NCBI GenBank assembly: GCA_037501455.1
Contig: CM074865.1
Coordinates: 14,082,501-14,146,500, forward strand
DNA length: 64,000 nt
From: Lantana camara
Taxonomy: Eukaryota > Streptophyta > Magnoliopsida > Lamiales > Verbenaceae
Direction: 5' to 3'
The translations under genes were made by a program, and so were the position numbers. The notes beneath the pieces were generated by a model. The model was not told where the DNA came from, ran no database searches, and saw nothing but the letters and a program-made list of their open reading frames with translations. Positions 1 through 10,540 of the stretch are shown here, piece after piece. Position 1 is the stretch's first letter; each line of letters opens with the position of its first letter.

Positions 1-1195
1 CTAATCACAAATTTATACCTAGCTTCTTTCAAAGCCTAGATGTCTAATTAATCAAGCCAAGCGTTGTTCTCACAATCACTTAGTAACCGGATTAATCGAT
101 TAAAACAAGATTAGTGTATTTAAAACCTAGCGGCTTGGCATGGAATTCTAAATACGCGTTGTAGAGATTAGGGTTAAATTTCTTTAAGCCCAAAAAGTCT
201 AAGTTTTGGAAAACAATCTCAGTTATCCTCAATCTCTCGATTATCGGATAATTTACGATATGTTAATGGATGGTCAGTCCACACACATTCTATTCAAATC
301 CGTTTTCCTAACAAAGAATCATACAATTTAACTCAAGCATTAACTCAAACACCTTAGATGCATAATCCTTACCCCCTAACCCTAGGGGATTAGTTCCTCA
401 TAATAGACTCAAAACTCATTAAAATCAAAGGAATTGCACTCAAAACATTCATGTCTAGAATAAACATCAAAACGAAATTAATACTTCTGAAAATTCTAAC
501 CTAATTATCCAAACGAATCTAGAACAATTAAACTAACTAAGCTAACTCTCAATTAACAAAAACTAAGGATTGAGGAATTAGTTTGAATAGAAAAGCAATA
601 AATAAAACCAAATTGATAAAGTCTTGTGATTGGATTGAATCTTCAACTCTACGTCTTCGTGTTTCTTCCGCCTAAACGTCCTCTTGAACTTCTGGGAAGG
701 TATCTGTCCAAAAGCTCCCAAAATCCGCCTCAAAACCGTGCTTAAATAGAATTCCTAACCCAGCTCCGCAACGTGACACGGGCGTGCAGTGCCCATGTAC
801 AAAAATATGACACGCCCGTGTCAACTATAAAAATCGTATTTGCGCTTTCTTCTTGACACGGGGGTGTCAACCTTTCTTCTTCAGCATGACACGGAGGTGC
901 AAAACTGTCTGGTCCTCTCTGTACCGAGACACGGGGGTGTCTCGGTTTGCTCTATATTGGTGATACGGGTGTGTCACCTTCTGAATTCCGTGGTTACTTC
1001 TGTACTGAGACACGGGGGTGTCTCAGTTTACTCTTCCAGGGGGCCACGGGCGTGTCCCCTAGAATTTCTCGTTCTTCACCCGTTTTTTTGCATGTTTTTG
1101 CTTCTACTTTCGTTTCTTCGACTCCAAGGTAAAATGTACCTAAAAGGGAGCATAAATCGCATTATAAGCTCTTAAAACGACATAATTCTAACTCA
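1..1195 (-). repeat. Probable LTR / terminal part of a Tat/Athila-like gypsy element, truncated by window start
   Basis: No open frame of substance is present. The segment has the texture of the long non-coding LTRs of Tat/Athila-type gypsy elements: AT-rich unique DNA followed by a cluster of ACACGGGNGTGT palindromic motifs (770-1058). It stops abruptly at a CA dinucleotide (1194-1195), where copia gag-like sequence begins. Read on the minus strand this would be the TG start of an LTR. A similar style of sequence occurs in the gypsy relic at 54319-55060. The most economical reading is that this element inserted into, or recombined with, the copia element to its right, which would explain why no 5' copia LTR is seen. 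The second LTR and the target duplication lie outside the window, so the call is an inference. Confidence 0.45.
770..1058. repeat. Cluster of palindromic ACACGGGNGTGT motifs
   Basis: About eight diverged copies of a palindromic core of the form GACACGGGNGTGTC occur in under 300 bp (near 774, 810, 854, 886, 928, 962, 1008 and 1042). The spacing is irregular, roughly 30-50 bp. The short open frames over this stretch come from the repeated motif and are not credible genes. Such motif clusters are familiar in LTRs of some plant gypsy elements; whether they bind anything is unknown. Confidence 0.7.
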
Positions 1196-1322
1196 AATTG
1201 CCCTACAAATCCATGCAAAAACCCTATACATCATGTTCCTCCGGCTAATCCTCCTCCAGCAGTCGGGGCTCCTGCCAATCCTGCGAATCTTGCCAATACT
1301 ACAGCAATAGGTCCCTCCAGGA

Positions 1323-1656
1323 ATGCCTTGCAGATCCATCAGGAAATTGTGGAAACCCTTCAGCAACACTCGTGGACACATCCTAAATACTTTGTCCGAC
1401 AGACTGTACGATCTCTATACAAACGTGCAGTCACCTAGAGAGTTGTGGGAGGCCTTGGCATACAAATACAAGGCTGACGAAGAAGGTATAAACAAATATT
1501 TGGTTTCTAAATATTTGGAGTTCAAAATGGTTGACAATAAACCAATCCTGAGCAAGTGCATGAGCTCCAAGTAATTGTTAACAAACTCAGAATGGTTAAG
1601 ATTGTCCTTCCAGAAACATTCCAGGTTGGAGTTATTATTTCAAAGCTCCCTCCAGC
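1323..1656 (+). pseudogene. Copia gag, N-terminal fragment
   Basis: The reading contains the motifs of the UBN2-type copia gag: a stretch around LSDRLYDLYTNVQSPRELW and then EFKMVDNKPIL, followed after a frame change near 1556 by VNKLRMVKIVLPE and KLPPA. The frame change between 1550 and 1575 is a small indel. The frame is cut at 1656 by the hAT element and resumes at 5416 with the next residues of the same conserved block (WKDYAKR). Sequence upstream of about 1323 is only loosely gag-like. Gag would form the virus-like particle of the retrotransposon. Non-functional. Confidence 0.8.
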
Positions 1657-1669
1657 TAAAGGTGTCAAA

Positions 1670-1900
1670 CGGGTCGGGCCGGCCCACGAAACCGGTGAAC
1701 CAGCCCGGTTGGAACCGGCTCAGGCCCAGCCCGTTAATGCTATGAGGCGGGCTGGGCTGGGTTTGGGGTATTAAAGTGGGCCCCTATTGGGCTTAATTTT
1801 TAAACCAGGCCCACTTAAACCCATGACCAGCCCGAACCAGCCCGTGAACCAGGCCCAGCTCAGGACCAGCCCAAGCCCGGTTCAGGCCCGCTTCTTAAGC
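1670..1900 (+). repeat. hAT left subterminal repeat region
   Basis: Repeated GGCCCAGCCC / AGCCCGG / GGGCTGG words stand out against AT-rich surroundings. The same words recur in inverted orientation inside the right end (5155-5395). Subterminal repeats of hAT elements are commonly transposase binding sites; that role here is inferred. Confidence 0.75.
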
Positions 1901-2413
1901 CCATAATTTTTTTTTTTCTAATTTTTTAGTTTAGAGGTAGTCCACCTAATAGAAGTCTTCAAAGCCCAATATCTTTGAACCTCATTTCCATGGAAACAAT
2001 TTTGAAGACCAATTTGAGAATTTACGGACAGGACCTACAGGCTAATTAAATGAATGACTTTTGATGTCTTGAATTGATGATTTGACATTAAGCCAGTGAC
2101 TGTAGCAGGCAAATGCAACGGGTAAAAGCACAGTGCAACGGTAAAACACCAATCTTATTTGTAACGTTAACTTTACTTATTAATTTTTTAATTAATTTTT
2201 TTTTCTATAAATACCACAATTCTAAACATATTTCTTCACCATATTCTCATTTCTATTCTCTATCTTTATGAATTACTCTCAAGTTTCAACTCTCAAAGTT
2301 GATATTACTCAAATTTATTTCTATAAGCATATACTATATTATTTTATTAATTATTAATTATTTTATTAACTATTATATTATATCTTATTATCATATTTCC
2401 TCCAATTCATACT

Positions 2414-2511
2414 ATAGTTGGAAGAGTTTTTGGGCAATTCGTGTTGATAGTTGGAAGAGCTTTGGGCAATTCGTGTTGATAGTTGGAAGAGCTTTGGGGC
2501 AATTCGTGTTA
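2414..2511 (+). repeat. Three tandem copies of a 32-33 bp unit in the hAT transposase leader
   Basis: The unit starts ATAGTTGGAAGAG and ends GGGCAATTCGTGTT. It occurs at 2414-2446, 2447-2478 and 2479-2511 with one or two base differences, about 130 bp before the transposase start. A leader role is possible but untested. Confidence 0.85.
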
Positions 2512-2644
2512 CGGAGCTCCCAAATCAATTCCGGTAATATCTTTCCTTTATATCATAATTAATTACTTGCAATATTTGTGATTTATAATTTTTTTTTTTA
2601 TAATTAGTTTGAATTTTTTAAGTTGTACATTTATTAAATTTAAA

Positions 2645-4813
2645 ATGAATTTCGGAGATACTAGAGACCCTCCTCTTTTGCCTCACACAAATATAAGTAC
2701 GAGTGACGATCATTCTATAGATTTAGAAAATGAAATTCCAACTCCATCTAGTAATAAGCCACCTAATAGAAATAAAACTAGTAAAGTTTGGAGTTTTTTT
2801 ACATTGGATAGAGAACGTGACCTTGCTATATGTAATTTTTGTAAGAAATCTTTTAAATTTGCTAAAAATAGTGGAACGGGCACATTAACTAGACATTTAA
2901 CTAAAGATCATAATGGTTGGGATACTATTGAAGGGTCATCCGATCCAACACAACAATTTTTGCATCAAACTAAAGGTGGTGTTATTCAAACTTTTCAATA
3001 TAATCAAATGGAACAAAGAAAGGAATTTGCTAAAATGGTTGTTGGAGCGGAATTACCATTTAATTTTGCCGAAAATAATTACATGCATAGATGGGTAGCT
3101 AGAACTTTACAACCACAATATAAGAAAATATCACGAAATACTTGTTATAAAGATGGTTATAAACAATACGAAGAAGAAATAATGGCATTACGGACTCATT
3201 TTTCTACTTTAACTTCAAAATTTTCGCTTAAATCGGATTTATGAAGAGGTAGAGGTAATTTACATTATTGTTGTGTAACGGCTCATTGGGTTAATGAAGA
3301 TTTTTATCTAGAAAAAAGAATTATTGAATTTGCATTACTTGAGCATCCGCACACCGGTAATCATATTTATCAAGCTATAATGGATTGTTGCAATTATTGG
3401 AATATTGGTGAAAAAAAATTTTCTATGTCTTTTGATAATGCAACAAATAACACCAAAGCTATTGATTATTTAATTCGAGATTTGAAACCAATGTTTAATG
3501 GCAAATGTTTTCATGTTAGATGTGTTTGTCACATTATGCATCTTTGTGTTCAAGATGGTATGGCTTGGGTTGCACCTTATGTAGATAAAATAAGATCGGC
3601 TTTATCATACATTATGTCGGCATCAACTAGAACACAAAAATATAGGCGTTTAGTTAGAAAAGCTAAAATGGAATTTAAAGTTCCATATCTTGATATGCCT
3701 ACTAGGTGGAATTCAACTTATATAATGTTAAACGAAGCACATCCATATGCAAGTATTGTTACAAATTTAGTTAATCAAGAAATGCATAATGAACATGGTG
3801 GTGAATTTATTACCGAAACCGATTGGGATATTATTCATGTTATTGCACCTTTACTTGAAGTATTTCTTGATGTTACTAATGTTATGTCCGGAACATATTA
3901 TCCTACATCTAATATTATGTTGCCTAATTTAGTTAGAATTGTTAAATTATTTAGTGATCATAGAAATGATGATAATGTCGTCGAAATTATTAAAAGTATG
4001 GAAGAAAAGTGGTGCAATTATTATAAAAAACTTCCCAAAATATGTGTTTTATCTTGTGTTTTTGATCCTAGATGTAAATTAGAAGGTTGCATTTTTTTGA
4101 TGGAAAAATATTATTCTTATCTTAATTGTGATTCAATAAATATGGGGGAAGAAACAAATGAAGTTAGTTCTATGGTTTATGCATTAGTTGATATGTATTC
4201 TACAAGTTCGTGTATGGCACAATATGAAACATCTTCTACACAAGCGACATCAAGCAAATCCGGTGGATCCGTATTTTCTTTATTAAGTTCAATCAAAAGA
4301 AATAGAACCACATCTAATAGACAAACATATGAATTAACACATTACTTGCAACTTCCATTATTAGACAATGTTTCGGATAAATTCGATATTTTAGAATGGT
4401 GGAAAATGGAACAAAAGAATTTTCCGATTCTTTCATTGATTGCACGTGATCTATTAACATCTCAAATGTCGACCGTAGCTTCGGAAAGTGCTTTTAGTGC
4501 AGGTGAAAGAACTATTACCGATAGAAGGAGTCGATTAAGCCCAAAATCCATCAAATTTTGCATATTATGGAAGGATTGGTTAGATCAACAATATAGACAA
4601 GATGAATTGCACCGATTGGGAGAAAGATGGATACCACCGCAAAATTATCCTTCGGACGACGAGACCGCATTTGAAACAACCACCATTCCCGATAATTCTT
4701 CAACAATTTGTGAAGAACTTGATTTTGAACGAATGTACTTCCCACAAAATGCGGAGTATCCATATGGAAATTCTTCTATGCCGATGTACGATTGGCAAAT
4801 GATTTCGGATTAA
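2645..4813 (+). pseudogene. hAT transposase with a single in-frame stop
   Basis: Reads as one frame of about 722 codons from ATG 2645 to TAA 4811-4813, broken only by TGA at 3242-3244. The N-terminus has a BED-type zinc finger (CNFC, then HLTKDH, residues about 75-105). The centre has the hAT catalytic-region blocks FDNATNN and FHVRCVCHIMHL. The C-terminus carries the hATC dimerisation domain (WWKMEQKNFPILSLIARDLL, then STVASESAFSAGERT). The stop falls right after the conserved SDL block, where relatives usually have Trp, so one TGG-to-TGA change would explain it; this is inferred from the family. A shorter internal start at 3380 would lose the zinc finger. It would excise and reinsert the element by cut-and-paste in the nucleus. 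Confidence 0.93.
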
Positions 4814-5154
4814 TTTTATATATAGACTAGAATATAGAATTATTAGATTATATTTTTTATCATTATATGTACAATGAAATTATTCAAGTTCATAAAATAA
4901 ATGAAATACCAATGTTTGAAGATATTTTTCATTAATTAGAAATGATAATGTCTTATGTTGTATATCTAACAATTAAAGTTTATGGATATATAATGTTAAA
5001 CTTTACTTAAAACTTTGATTGAAACAATAACTTACGGAAAAAAAAAAACGGAATGCTAAAGTTAATAAATATAATAAAAAGATAAACTATTATTAATATA
5101 AAATAAAAACATATTGAATTTTTATAGGACAAAATTGAAAAAAAAAATAAAAAT

Positions 5155-5395
5155 TAGGCCCACCCGTCAAGCCCACAAAATCAATGTCAAATTCGTTAGA
5201 AAATGGCCCAGGCACGGCCCAGCCCAGGCCCGGCCCAACCCATCTTTAGTGGGTTTGTGGGCCGAGCTGGGCTACCCCTATTTTAAAAAAACCCAGCCCA
5301 GGACCGGCCCACTTCAAAATGGTCCTGGGCCAACCCAGCCCGCTACAGTGGCGGGCTTACACGGGCCTGAGCTGGGCCAGCCCAGCCCAGCCCAG
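5155..5395 (+). repeat. hAT right subterminal repeat region
   Basis: GC-rich GGCCCAGCCC-type words matching the left subterminal region, ending in a run of CCAGCC repeats just before the right terminal inverted repeat. Confidence 0.75.
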
Positions 5396-5407
5396 TTGAC
5401 ACCTTTA

Positions 5408-5848
5408 CCTCCAGCTTGGAAAGATTATGCAAAGAGGTTGACGCGTAAATCTGAGGATTTGTCCTTGGAACAAATTCAAAAACATCTGCGTTTAGAAGAG
5501 GAGTCTCGGAAACGCGATGGAAAGAATTTGGTTCAAAGACAATCGAGTGTGAACTATGTTGATTCTGGAAATTCTGTTAAAAATAAGCCGTTTGGGGTTA
5601 AAAAGAATTCTGGACAATTTAAGAAAATCAGACAAAAACCTAAACCAAATAATGCTACTAACAAAAGAAAAGGCAAGTGTCATGTTTGTGGAGAAACAGG
5701 ACATTATGCGAGAGAATGCCCACAATGGAAGAGTGGATCCGGAGTTGCAAATATGGTTGAGGAGAACCTAGTTGCCATGGTGACTGATCTTAGCCTCGAT
5801 GTGGCTATGATTTCTGAAATAAATATGGCAAGTGAACTTTCTGACTAG
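5408..5848 (+). pseudogene. Copia gag, C-terminal fragment with CCHC zinc knuckle
   Basis: Continues gag after the hAT element: WKDYAKR, then SLEQIQKHLRLEEESR, a basic linker, then the CX2CX4HX4C knuckle CHVCGETGHYAREC (5679-5720), which binds RNA in copia gag proteins. It ends at a TAG (5846-5848) immediately before WLDSGAT of the protease, in the same frame. Relatives have gag and protease continuous here, so the TAG is probably a nonsense mutation. A longer apparent frame starting at 5114 begins inside the hAT element and is an artefact of the insertion. Confidence 0.88.
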
Positions 5849-7022
5849 TGGTTAGATTCTGGAGCTACCGTTCACATTTGCAACGATCGAAGGCTTTTCA
5901 AGACCTTTGAAGAAACTATTGGGCAAGAGGTTCAGATGGGCAATAGCTCCAAAGCCAAAGTTGGAGGCAAAGGGTCCGTTGAACTCAACTTTACCTCCAG
6001 GAAGAAGTTAACTTTGATCAATGTCTTGTTTGTACCAGATGTTAGGAAAAGTTTAATTTTTGTTAATTTGTTAGATAAGAAAGGTTTTAAGGTTTCTGTT
6101 AAGTCTGGAAAAGTTATCATGAAAAACGGTGAATTTGTTGGCAAAGGCTATGCTTGTAATGAGATGTATAAGATGTCAATCAATAATATGAATTCTGTTT
6201 CTGCTTACATGATTTCTTCAAATTCTTTATGGCATAGTCGATTAGGACATGTTAGTGCAAAGAACTTGAAAAATATGCATGCAACGGGATTAATTGATAT
6301 TGGTAAAAACGAACTTGATAAATGTGAAATCTGTGCAAAATCAAAAAATTATAAGAAAACATTTTCCAAGCGTTAAAAGAGAATCACAAATATTAGATTT
6401 AATCCACACAGATATTTGTGAGTTAAATGGAATTTTAACTCGAGGTGGAAAAAGGTATTTTATTACTTTTATTGACGATGCTAGTCGTTTTTGCTATATA
6501 TATTTGTTACGAACTAAAGATGAAGCTCTTAGTTCATTTGTGAAATATAAATCAGAAGTGGAAACCCAACTTGAGAAGAAGATTAAGGTTCTATGTTCTG
6601 ATCGAGACATGGAATATTGTTTGAATGCTTTTGATATACTTTGTGAAGAAAGTGGTATCATACATCAAACAACTACCGGATATACACCCCAGCAGAACGG
6701 TATAGCAGAAAGAAAAAATCGCACCTTTCTGAACATGATAAATTGCATGTTAAATCATGCAAACTTACCTCACAACTTATGGGGTGAAGCCCTTCTGTCT
6801 GCGTGTCATATTCTGAATAGGATACCTAGTTCTGTTGTGAAGACTAGTCCCTATGAAGTATGGAAAGGCAGAAAACCCAACATAAGCTATTTCAAAGTGT
6901 GGGGGTGTGTGGCTTATTTTCGGGTTCCTGACCCCAAACGGACTAAGTTAGGAGCCAGAGCTATTAAAAGTGTATTCGTCGGATATGCTCTCAATAGCAA
7001 GACTTATAGACTTCTTGACTAG
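5849..7022 (+). pseudogene. Copia protease and integrase, frameshifted
   Basis: Protease active site LDSGAT appears at the start. Then comes the GAG-pre-integrase zinc domain (LWHSRLGHVS, later CEICAKSK). A frameshift near 6374 moves the reading to the next frame, which continues as integrase core with Asp in HTDICELNG, Asp in CSDRDMEYC (the usual GG after SDR is replaced) and Glu in QQNGIAERKNRTF. It then runs through the KVWGCVAYFRVPDPKRTKLGA block. TAG at 7020-7022 stops the frame, but the same frame continues at 7023. Integrase would insert the element cDNA into the genome; this copy cannot be made intact. Confidence 0.9.
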
Positions 7023-8171
7023 GAGTCTAATGTGATAATTGAGTCCAGAGATGTCGAGTTCTCCGAAAACACATTTCCAAAAGATGTTGAAAATGAAACT
7101 GAGCCACCCCAAGCTGAGCCTAGAGGTCCTATAAGGCCGGTTGTGGAAAGTAATATTCCTACACAACCAACTGAGCCTAGAAGGAGTACTAGAGCAAGAA
7201 TAGAGAAAAGTTTGGATAAAGACTTTATCTCTTCTGAGGCTTTATTATTCTTGGTGAAGGGGGACCGAGGTAATAAAGTGGTAAGTGAAATACCTTTCGT
7301 ATTTACACTTGAGACGGATCCAAAGACATTTACAGAAGTTATGCCTTCTCGAGATGCTCCTTTTTGGAAGGAAGTTGTAAATGATGAAATGGATTCGATC
7401 TTAGGGAACAATACTTGGGTATTAGCAGACTTACCTCGAGGTTCTAAACCCATCGGGTGCAAATGGGTATTTAGAAGAAAACGGAACACCGATGGAACTA
7501 TCTCAGCTTTCAAAGATAGATTAGTTGCCAAAGGGTTTAGATAAGTAGAAGGGATTGACTACTTTGACACTTACGCACCGGTGGCTCAAGTTGCTTCCAT
7601 TAGAATTCTTCTTGTCTTAGCTTCTCTTTACGATCTGTTTGTTCATCAAATGGACGTAAAGACAACATTTTTAAATGGAAATTTAAAAGAAGAAATCTAT
7701 TTGGAACAACCTGAGGGTTTTGTAGCACCAGGAACAGAAAACAAAGTGTGTAAGTTAGTTAAGTCTCTGTATGGTCTGAAACAAGCACCAAAACAGTGGC
7801 ACGAGAAATTCGACACTGCTATCTTGAGCTTTGGGTTCAAGTATAACAGTGCTGACAGGTGCATTTACTCCAAAAGTACTGCTGACTATATGGTGATAGT
7901 CTGCTTATATGTCGATGATATGTTGATCATCGGGACTAACATAATTAGAGTAAACGAGAATAAAAAGTACCTATCCTCGGTCTTTAAGATGAAAGACTTA
8001 GGTGAAGTAGATACTATTTTAGGCATTAAAGTTAAAAAACATAGTGGGGGTTTTTCACTAAACCAATCTCACTATATTGAGAAATTTTTGACTAAGTTCA
8101 AACACCTCGAGATCAAAGAGGTGAATACTCCATTTGACGACGGATTGAAACTTAAAGAAAATACTAGTTGA
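7023..8171 (+). pseudogene. Copia reverse transcriptase, two in-frame stops
   Basis: Opens with the acidic linker, then the RT palm: NTWVLADLPRGSKPIGCKWVFRRK, a TAA at 7542-7544, then YFDTYAPVAQ, QMDVKTTFLNG (relatives usually have KTAF), SLYGLKQAPKQWHEKF and the catalytic CLYVDDMLI. It ends at TGA 8169-8171 within the block preceding AQLEYASVVGSLMY. All segments are in one frame, so the damage is by point stops. RT copies element RNA into cDNA inside the particle. Confidence 0.93.
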
Positions 8172-8855
8172 GCTATTGCACAGCTTGAGTATGCAAGTGT
8201 TGTTGGCAGCCTTATGTATGCAATGCATTGCACTATACCAGATATTTCCTTCGCAGTTTCAATACTTAGCAGATACACGAGCAGTCTCAATGCTGATCAT
8301 TGGAAAGCTATTAGTAGTGTACTCGGGGTACCTTAAGAGAACTATTAGCTTTGGTTTGTTTTATAACAAATTCCCTAGTGTATTGAAAGGGTACTTAGAC
8401 GCGAGTTGGATAACTAGCGTGGGAGATAACAAATCTACAAGTGGGTGGATTTTCACTCTTACCGGTGGGGCTATTTCTTGGGCAAGCAAGAAACAGACAA
8501 TAATCTCTCACTCTACCATGGAATCTGAGTTTATAGCTTTAGCACAAGCTGGACAAGAGGCCTATTGGATAAAGAAATATGTTGTTAGACATAGATCTTT
8601 GTCCAAGTCCAATGCCTCTAATTTCCTGTATTGTGAATGCTTACAAAAGCGTATAGTGGTACCTACAATGGTAAGTCTAGACATATTAGTCTAAGACGTG
8701 TATTTGTGAGACAATTGATACAATATGGTATTATAACAATTGTCTATGTGAGGTCAAATAAGAATTTGGTTGATCCATTTACTAAGCCTCTGACGAGAGA
8801 CTTAGTAGCTTCAACTACGAGAGATATGGGACTTAAACCACTAGAACCGAAGTGA
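8172..8855 (+). pseudogene. Copia RNase H, frameshifted
   Basis: The block AQLEYASVVGSLMYAMHCT is followed by a frame change near 8330 to GYLDASWITSVGDNKSTSGWIFTLTGGAISWASKKQ, the copia RNase H signature, with Glu in HSTMESEFIAL. A second frame change near 8650 leads to YVRSNKNLVDPFTKPL, the conserved C-terminal block. RNase H would remove the RNA strand after cDNA synthesis. Confidence 0.88.
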
Positions 8856-9385
8856 TGGTAACCCTACCTATACTCTAGGTTACTCCTGATTATAAGTTCA
8901 AAGGGAAAAACAAAGTCACAAGTTGGTTAGAGCTATCAAGTGGTCTCATATGTAGTAAAAGATAGCCCAGTGAGTCGCAACGTGACAAGGTTTAGCTAAG
9001 CTCTTAACAAGATGCTGCACTTTTTGCAACAAGTGCTCGAGAAACATTTTGCCTATGTGAATTAGAAGTGGAGCCGCTTCTTATAGAGAGTTGTGGTTTA
9101 GTCTCTTAGAGATTCATGAAACGGGATATGGCGTATGGCTTTATAAGCGCCAAGTAGTGGAGTGCTTGCTGTGTGAGAAAGAACACGTGTGTGTGATAAC
9201 TCTGATTGCATCACAAAGGAGTTGAGGTTCAATCTACATACACCTCCAACTTCGATGCAGTTTTGAGCTATTTACAATAAGGGAAGGTTCAATGTTCGTC
9301 ACAACTTCTTTTAAGCACATGATCTTTGACACAATTGTTCAGAGACTTTTTGGCAAAAGAGTAGTTTTCCACACAAGTGGGGGAT
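8856..9385 (+). other. Copia 3' non-coding region with polypurine tract
   Basis: About 530 bp without coding potential between the RNase H stop and the 3' LTR. The last 15 bases (about 9371-9385, ending GTGGGGGAT) are the purine-rich plus-strand primer immediately before the LTR TG. The same PPT core precedes the 3' LTR of the element at 37357-42426. Confidence 0.75.
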
Positions 9386-10540
9386 TGTTGAATATATATG
9401 CCTTATAGATGTATAAATAATTAATTGTTGGAGAATTAATTATTAAGAATATCTAATAAACAAAGGCATATGAAAGGTTGTTTGAAAAACTGTGCCCACA
9501 TTGGAAAAGTAACATACTGAAGACAACTTTATATATTAATATGTTGTGTATGTTATTAAATTGTGGAACTCAAGAGAGGACTAATGGACTCACACGCGCG
9601 GGCACGGGCACGGGGCCCTGGGCTTGGGCGATTGTGGCGTTTTGATGGCGCACTTTGCACTTCGCACGTGCGCATCGTCGCAAGGAGCCTCGCCTCCGAG
9701 CCCAGAGCCTATCTTTTTGGGCTAAATTCGTTCGGAATTAACCCTAAAGAAATAAACCGCTAATCTTTTTTGGGCCACTAATTCCCACTAACTCTAGAAT
9801 CTTATCGGTGGGACTAAACCGCTAAAGAAATAAAGAAAACTGCTACAATTATATCGTAACTGAAGGAGTTACGATATATAAATAATAGAGAAACTCTAAG
9901 GTCCCTAAGCACGAAAGAACACATACAGAAAACCATATCCATCAAGTTGTGAGGATTCGGTGCTTAGAAGAACCGAAGGAGAAAAAAAGGGCTTGAAGAA
10001 TTCTATAAAGAAAAGACTTGAAGCCATTGACGGAGTTCTCTGTAGTCATCAAACAGTTGGATTTTCTGGATCTTATCGGTTATTCAATCGGCAAAACGAA
10101 GAACAATGGCGGGAGGTATTTCGATCCTAATTTCCGCTGCATGAATTCATGATTCAGTTTATTATATGAATTCGATAATTATGCTTAAAGACTGTTGAGT
10201 GGCAAATTAAAACTGAAATGTCAAGAGAATTAACCCACAAATAAATTCAGGGGCTAGTAACAGCCCATTGATGCCGAATTAATTCCCCAACAGCCATAAT
10301 TCAAATTGATCCGTTTTTACACCTGACAACCATATATACAAATCCCTGCACACAATACAAGCCTCATTTTGATTTCCTGTGCAGTGCTATCACAGGAAAT
10401 TCTCCCAAAAGCTTGACATATATCCTGGAAGTGTATCGCCTGAAACCTTTAGCACACTTCCCAGAAAGTTAGGGGCGATAGAAACTTTAAGGACATAGAA
10501 TACCCGTGTCTAATTTCAACTTTGTCAAGATTTCTCAACA
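9386..10540 (+). mobile_element. Copia 3' LTR
   Basis: Begins TGTTGAATAT directly after the polypurine tract and ends TTTCTCAACA. It is homologous at both ends and through much of its interior to the solo LTR at 31195-31969, for example the ACTAATGG(A/G)CTCACACGCG block, GGCGCACTTTGCAC, and the run from AAGCTTGACATATATCC to the end. It is longer than the solo copy (1155 vs 775 bp) because of indels. A TATA-like site lies at about 9874-9883. Confidence 0.88.
9851..9883 (+). promoter_or_regulatory. Hairpin overlapping the LTR TATA-like site
   Basis: ATATCGTAAC (9851-9860) and its exact complement GTTACGATAT (9868-9877) form a 10-bp stem with a 7-base loop. The right arm runs into GATATATAAATAA, the best TATA candidate of the LTR. 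A regulatory role is inferred only. Confidence 0.5.

Larger units (their letters stand above)
1657..5407 (+). mobile_element. hAT DNA transposon inserted in copia gag
   Basis: The element is 3751 bp. Its ends are a perfect 12-bp inverted repeat (TAAAGGTGTCAA at 1657-1668 and its complement at 5396-5407). It is flanked by a perfect 8-bp target duplication CCTCCAGC (1649-1656 and 5408-5415), the length expected of hAT transposases. Removing the element and one duplication rejoins the copia gag frame exactly. It carries its own transposase gene (2645-4813), now with one in-frame stop, so it was an autonomous copy that recently lost function. GC-rich subterminal repeats lie inside both ends. Confidence 0.97.
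1196..10540 (+). mobile_element. Degenerate Ty1-copia retrotransposon, split by a hAT element
   Basis: Coding order is gag, protease, integrase, reverse transcriptase, RNase H, which is diagnostic of Ty1-copia. It ends with a polypurine tract (about 9371-9385) and a 3' LTR (9386-10540). The 5' LTR is not seen: gag begins next to the unrelated sequence of 1-1195. Without the hAT insertion the copia part is about 5.6 kb. The coding region has several in-frame stops and at least two frameshifts, so it cannot make active proteins by itself. A solo LTR of the same family lies at 31195-31969. Confidence 0.9.

Noticed and set aside
840..1175. 111-codon frame
   Set aside because: Made of the ACACGGGNGTGT motif cluster; no domain, and an overlapping frame is equally open.
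5114..5848. Long frame starting inside the hAT right end
   Set aside because: Its first half is hAT subterminal repeat; only the part after 5408 is copia gag.
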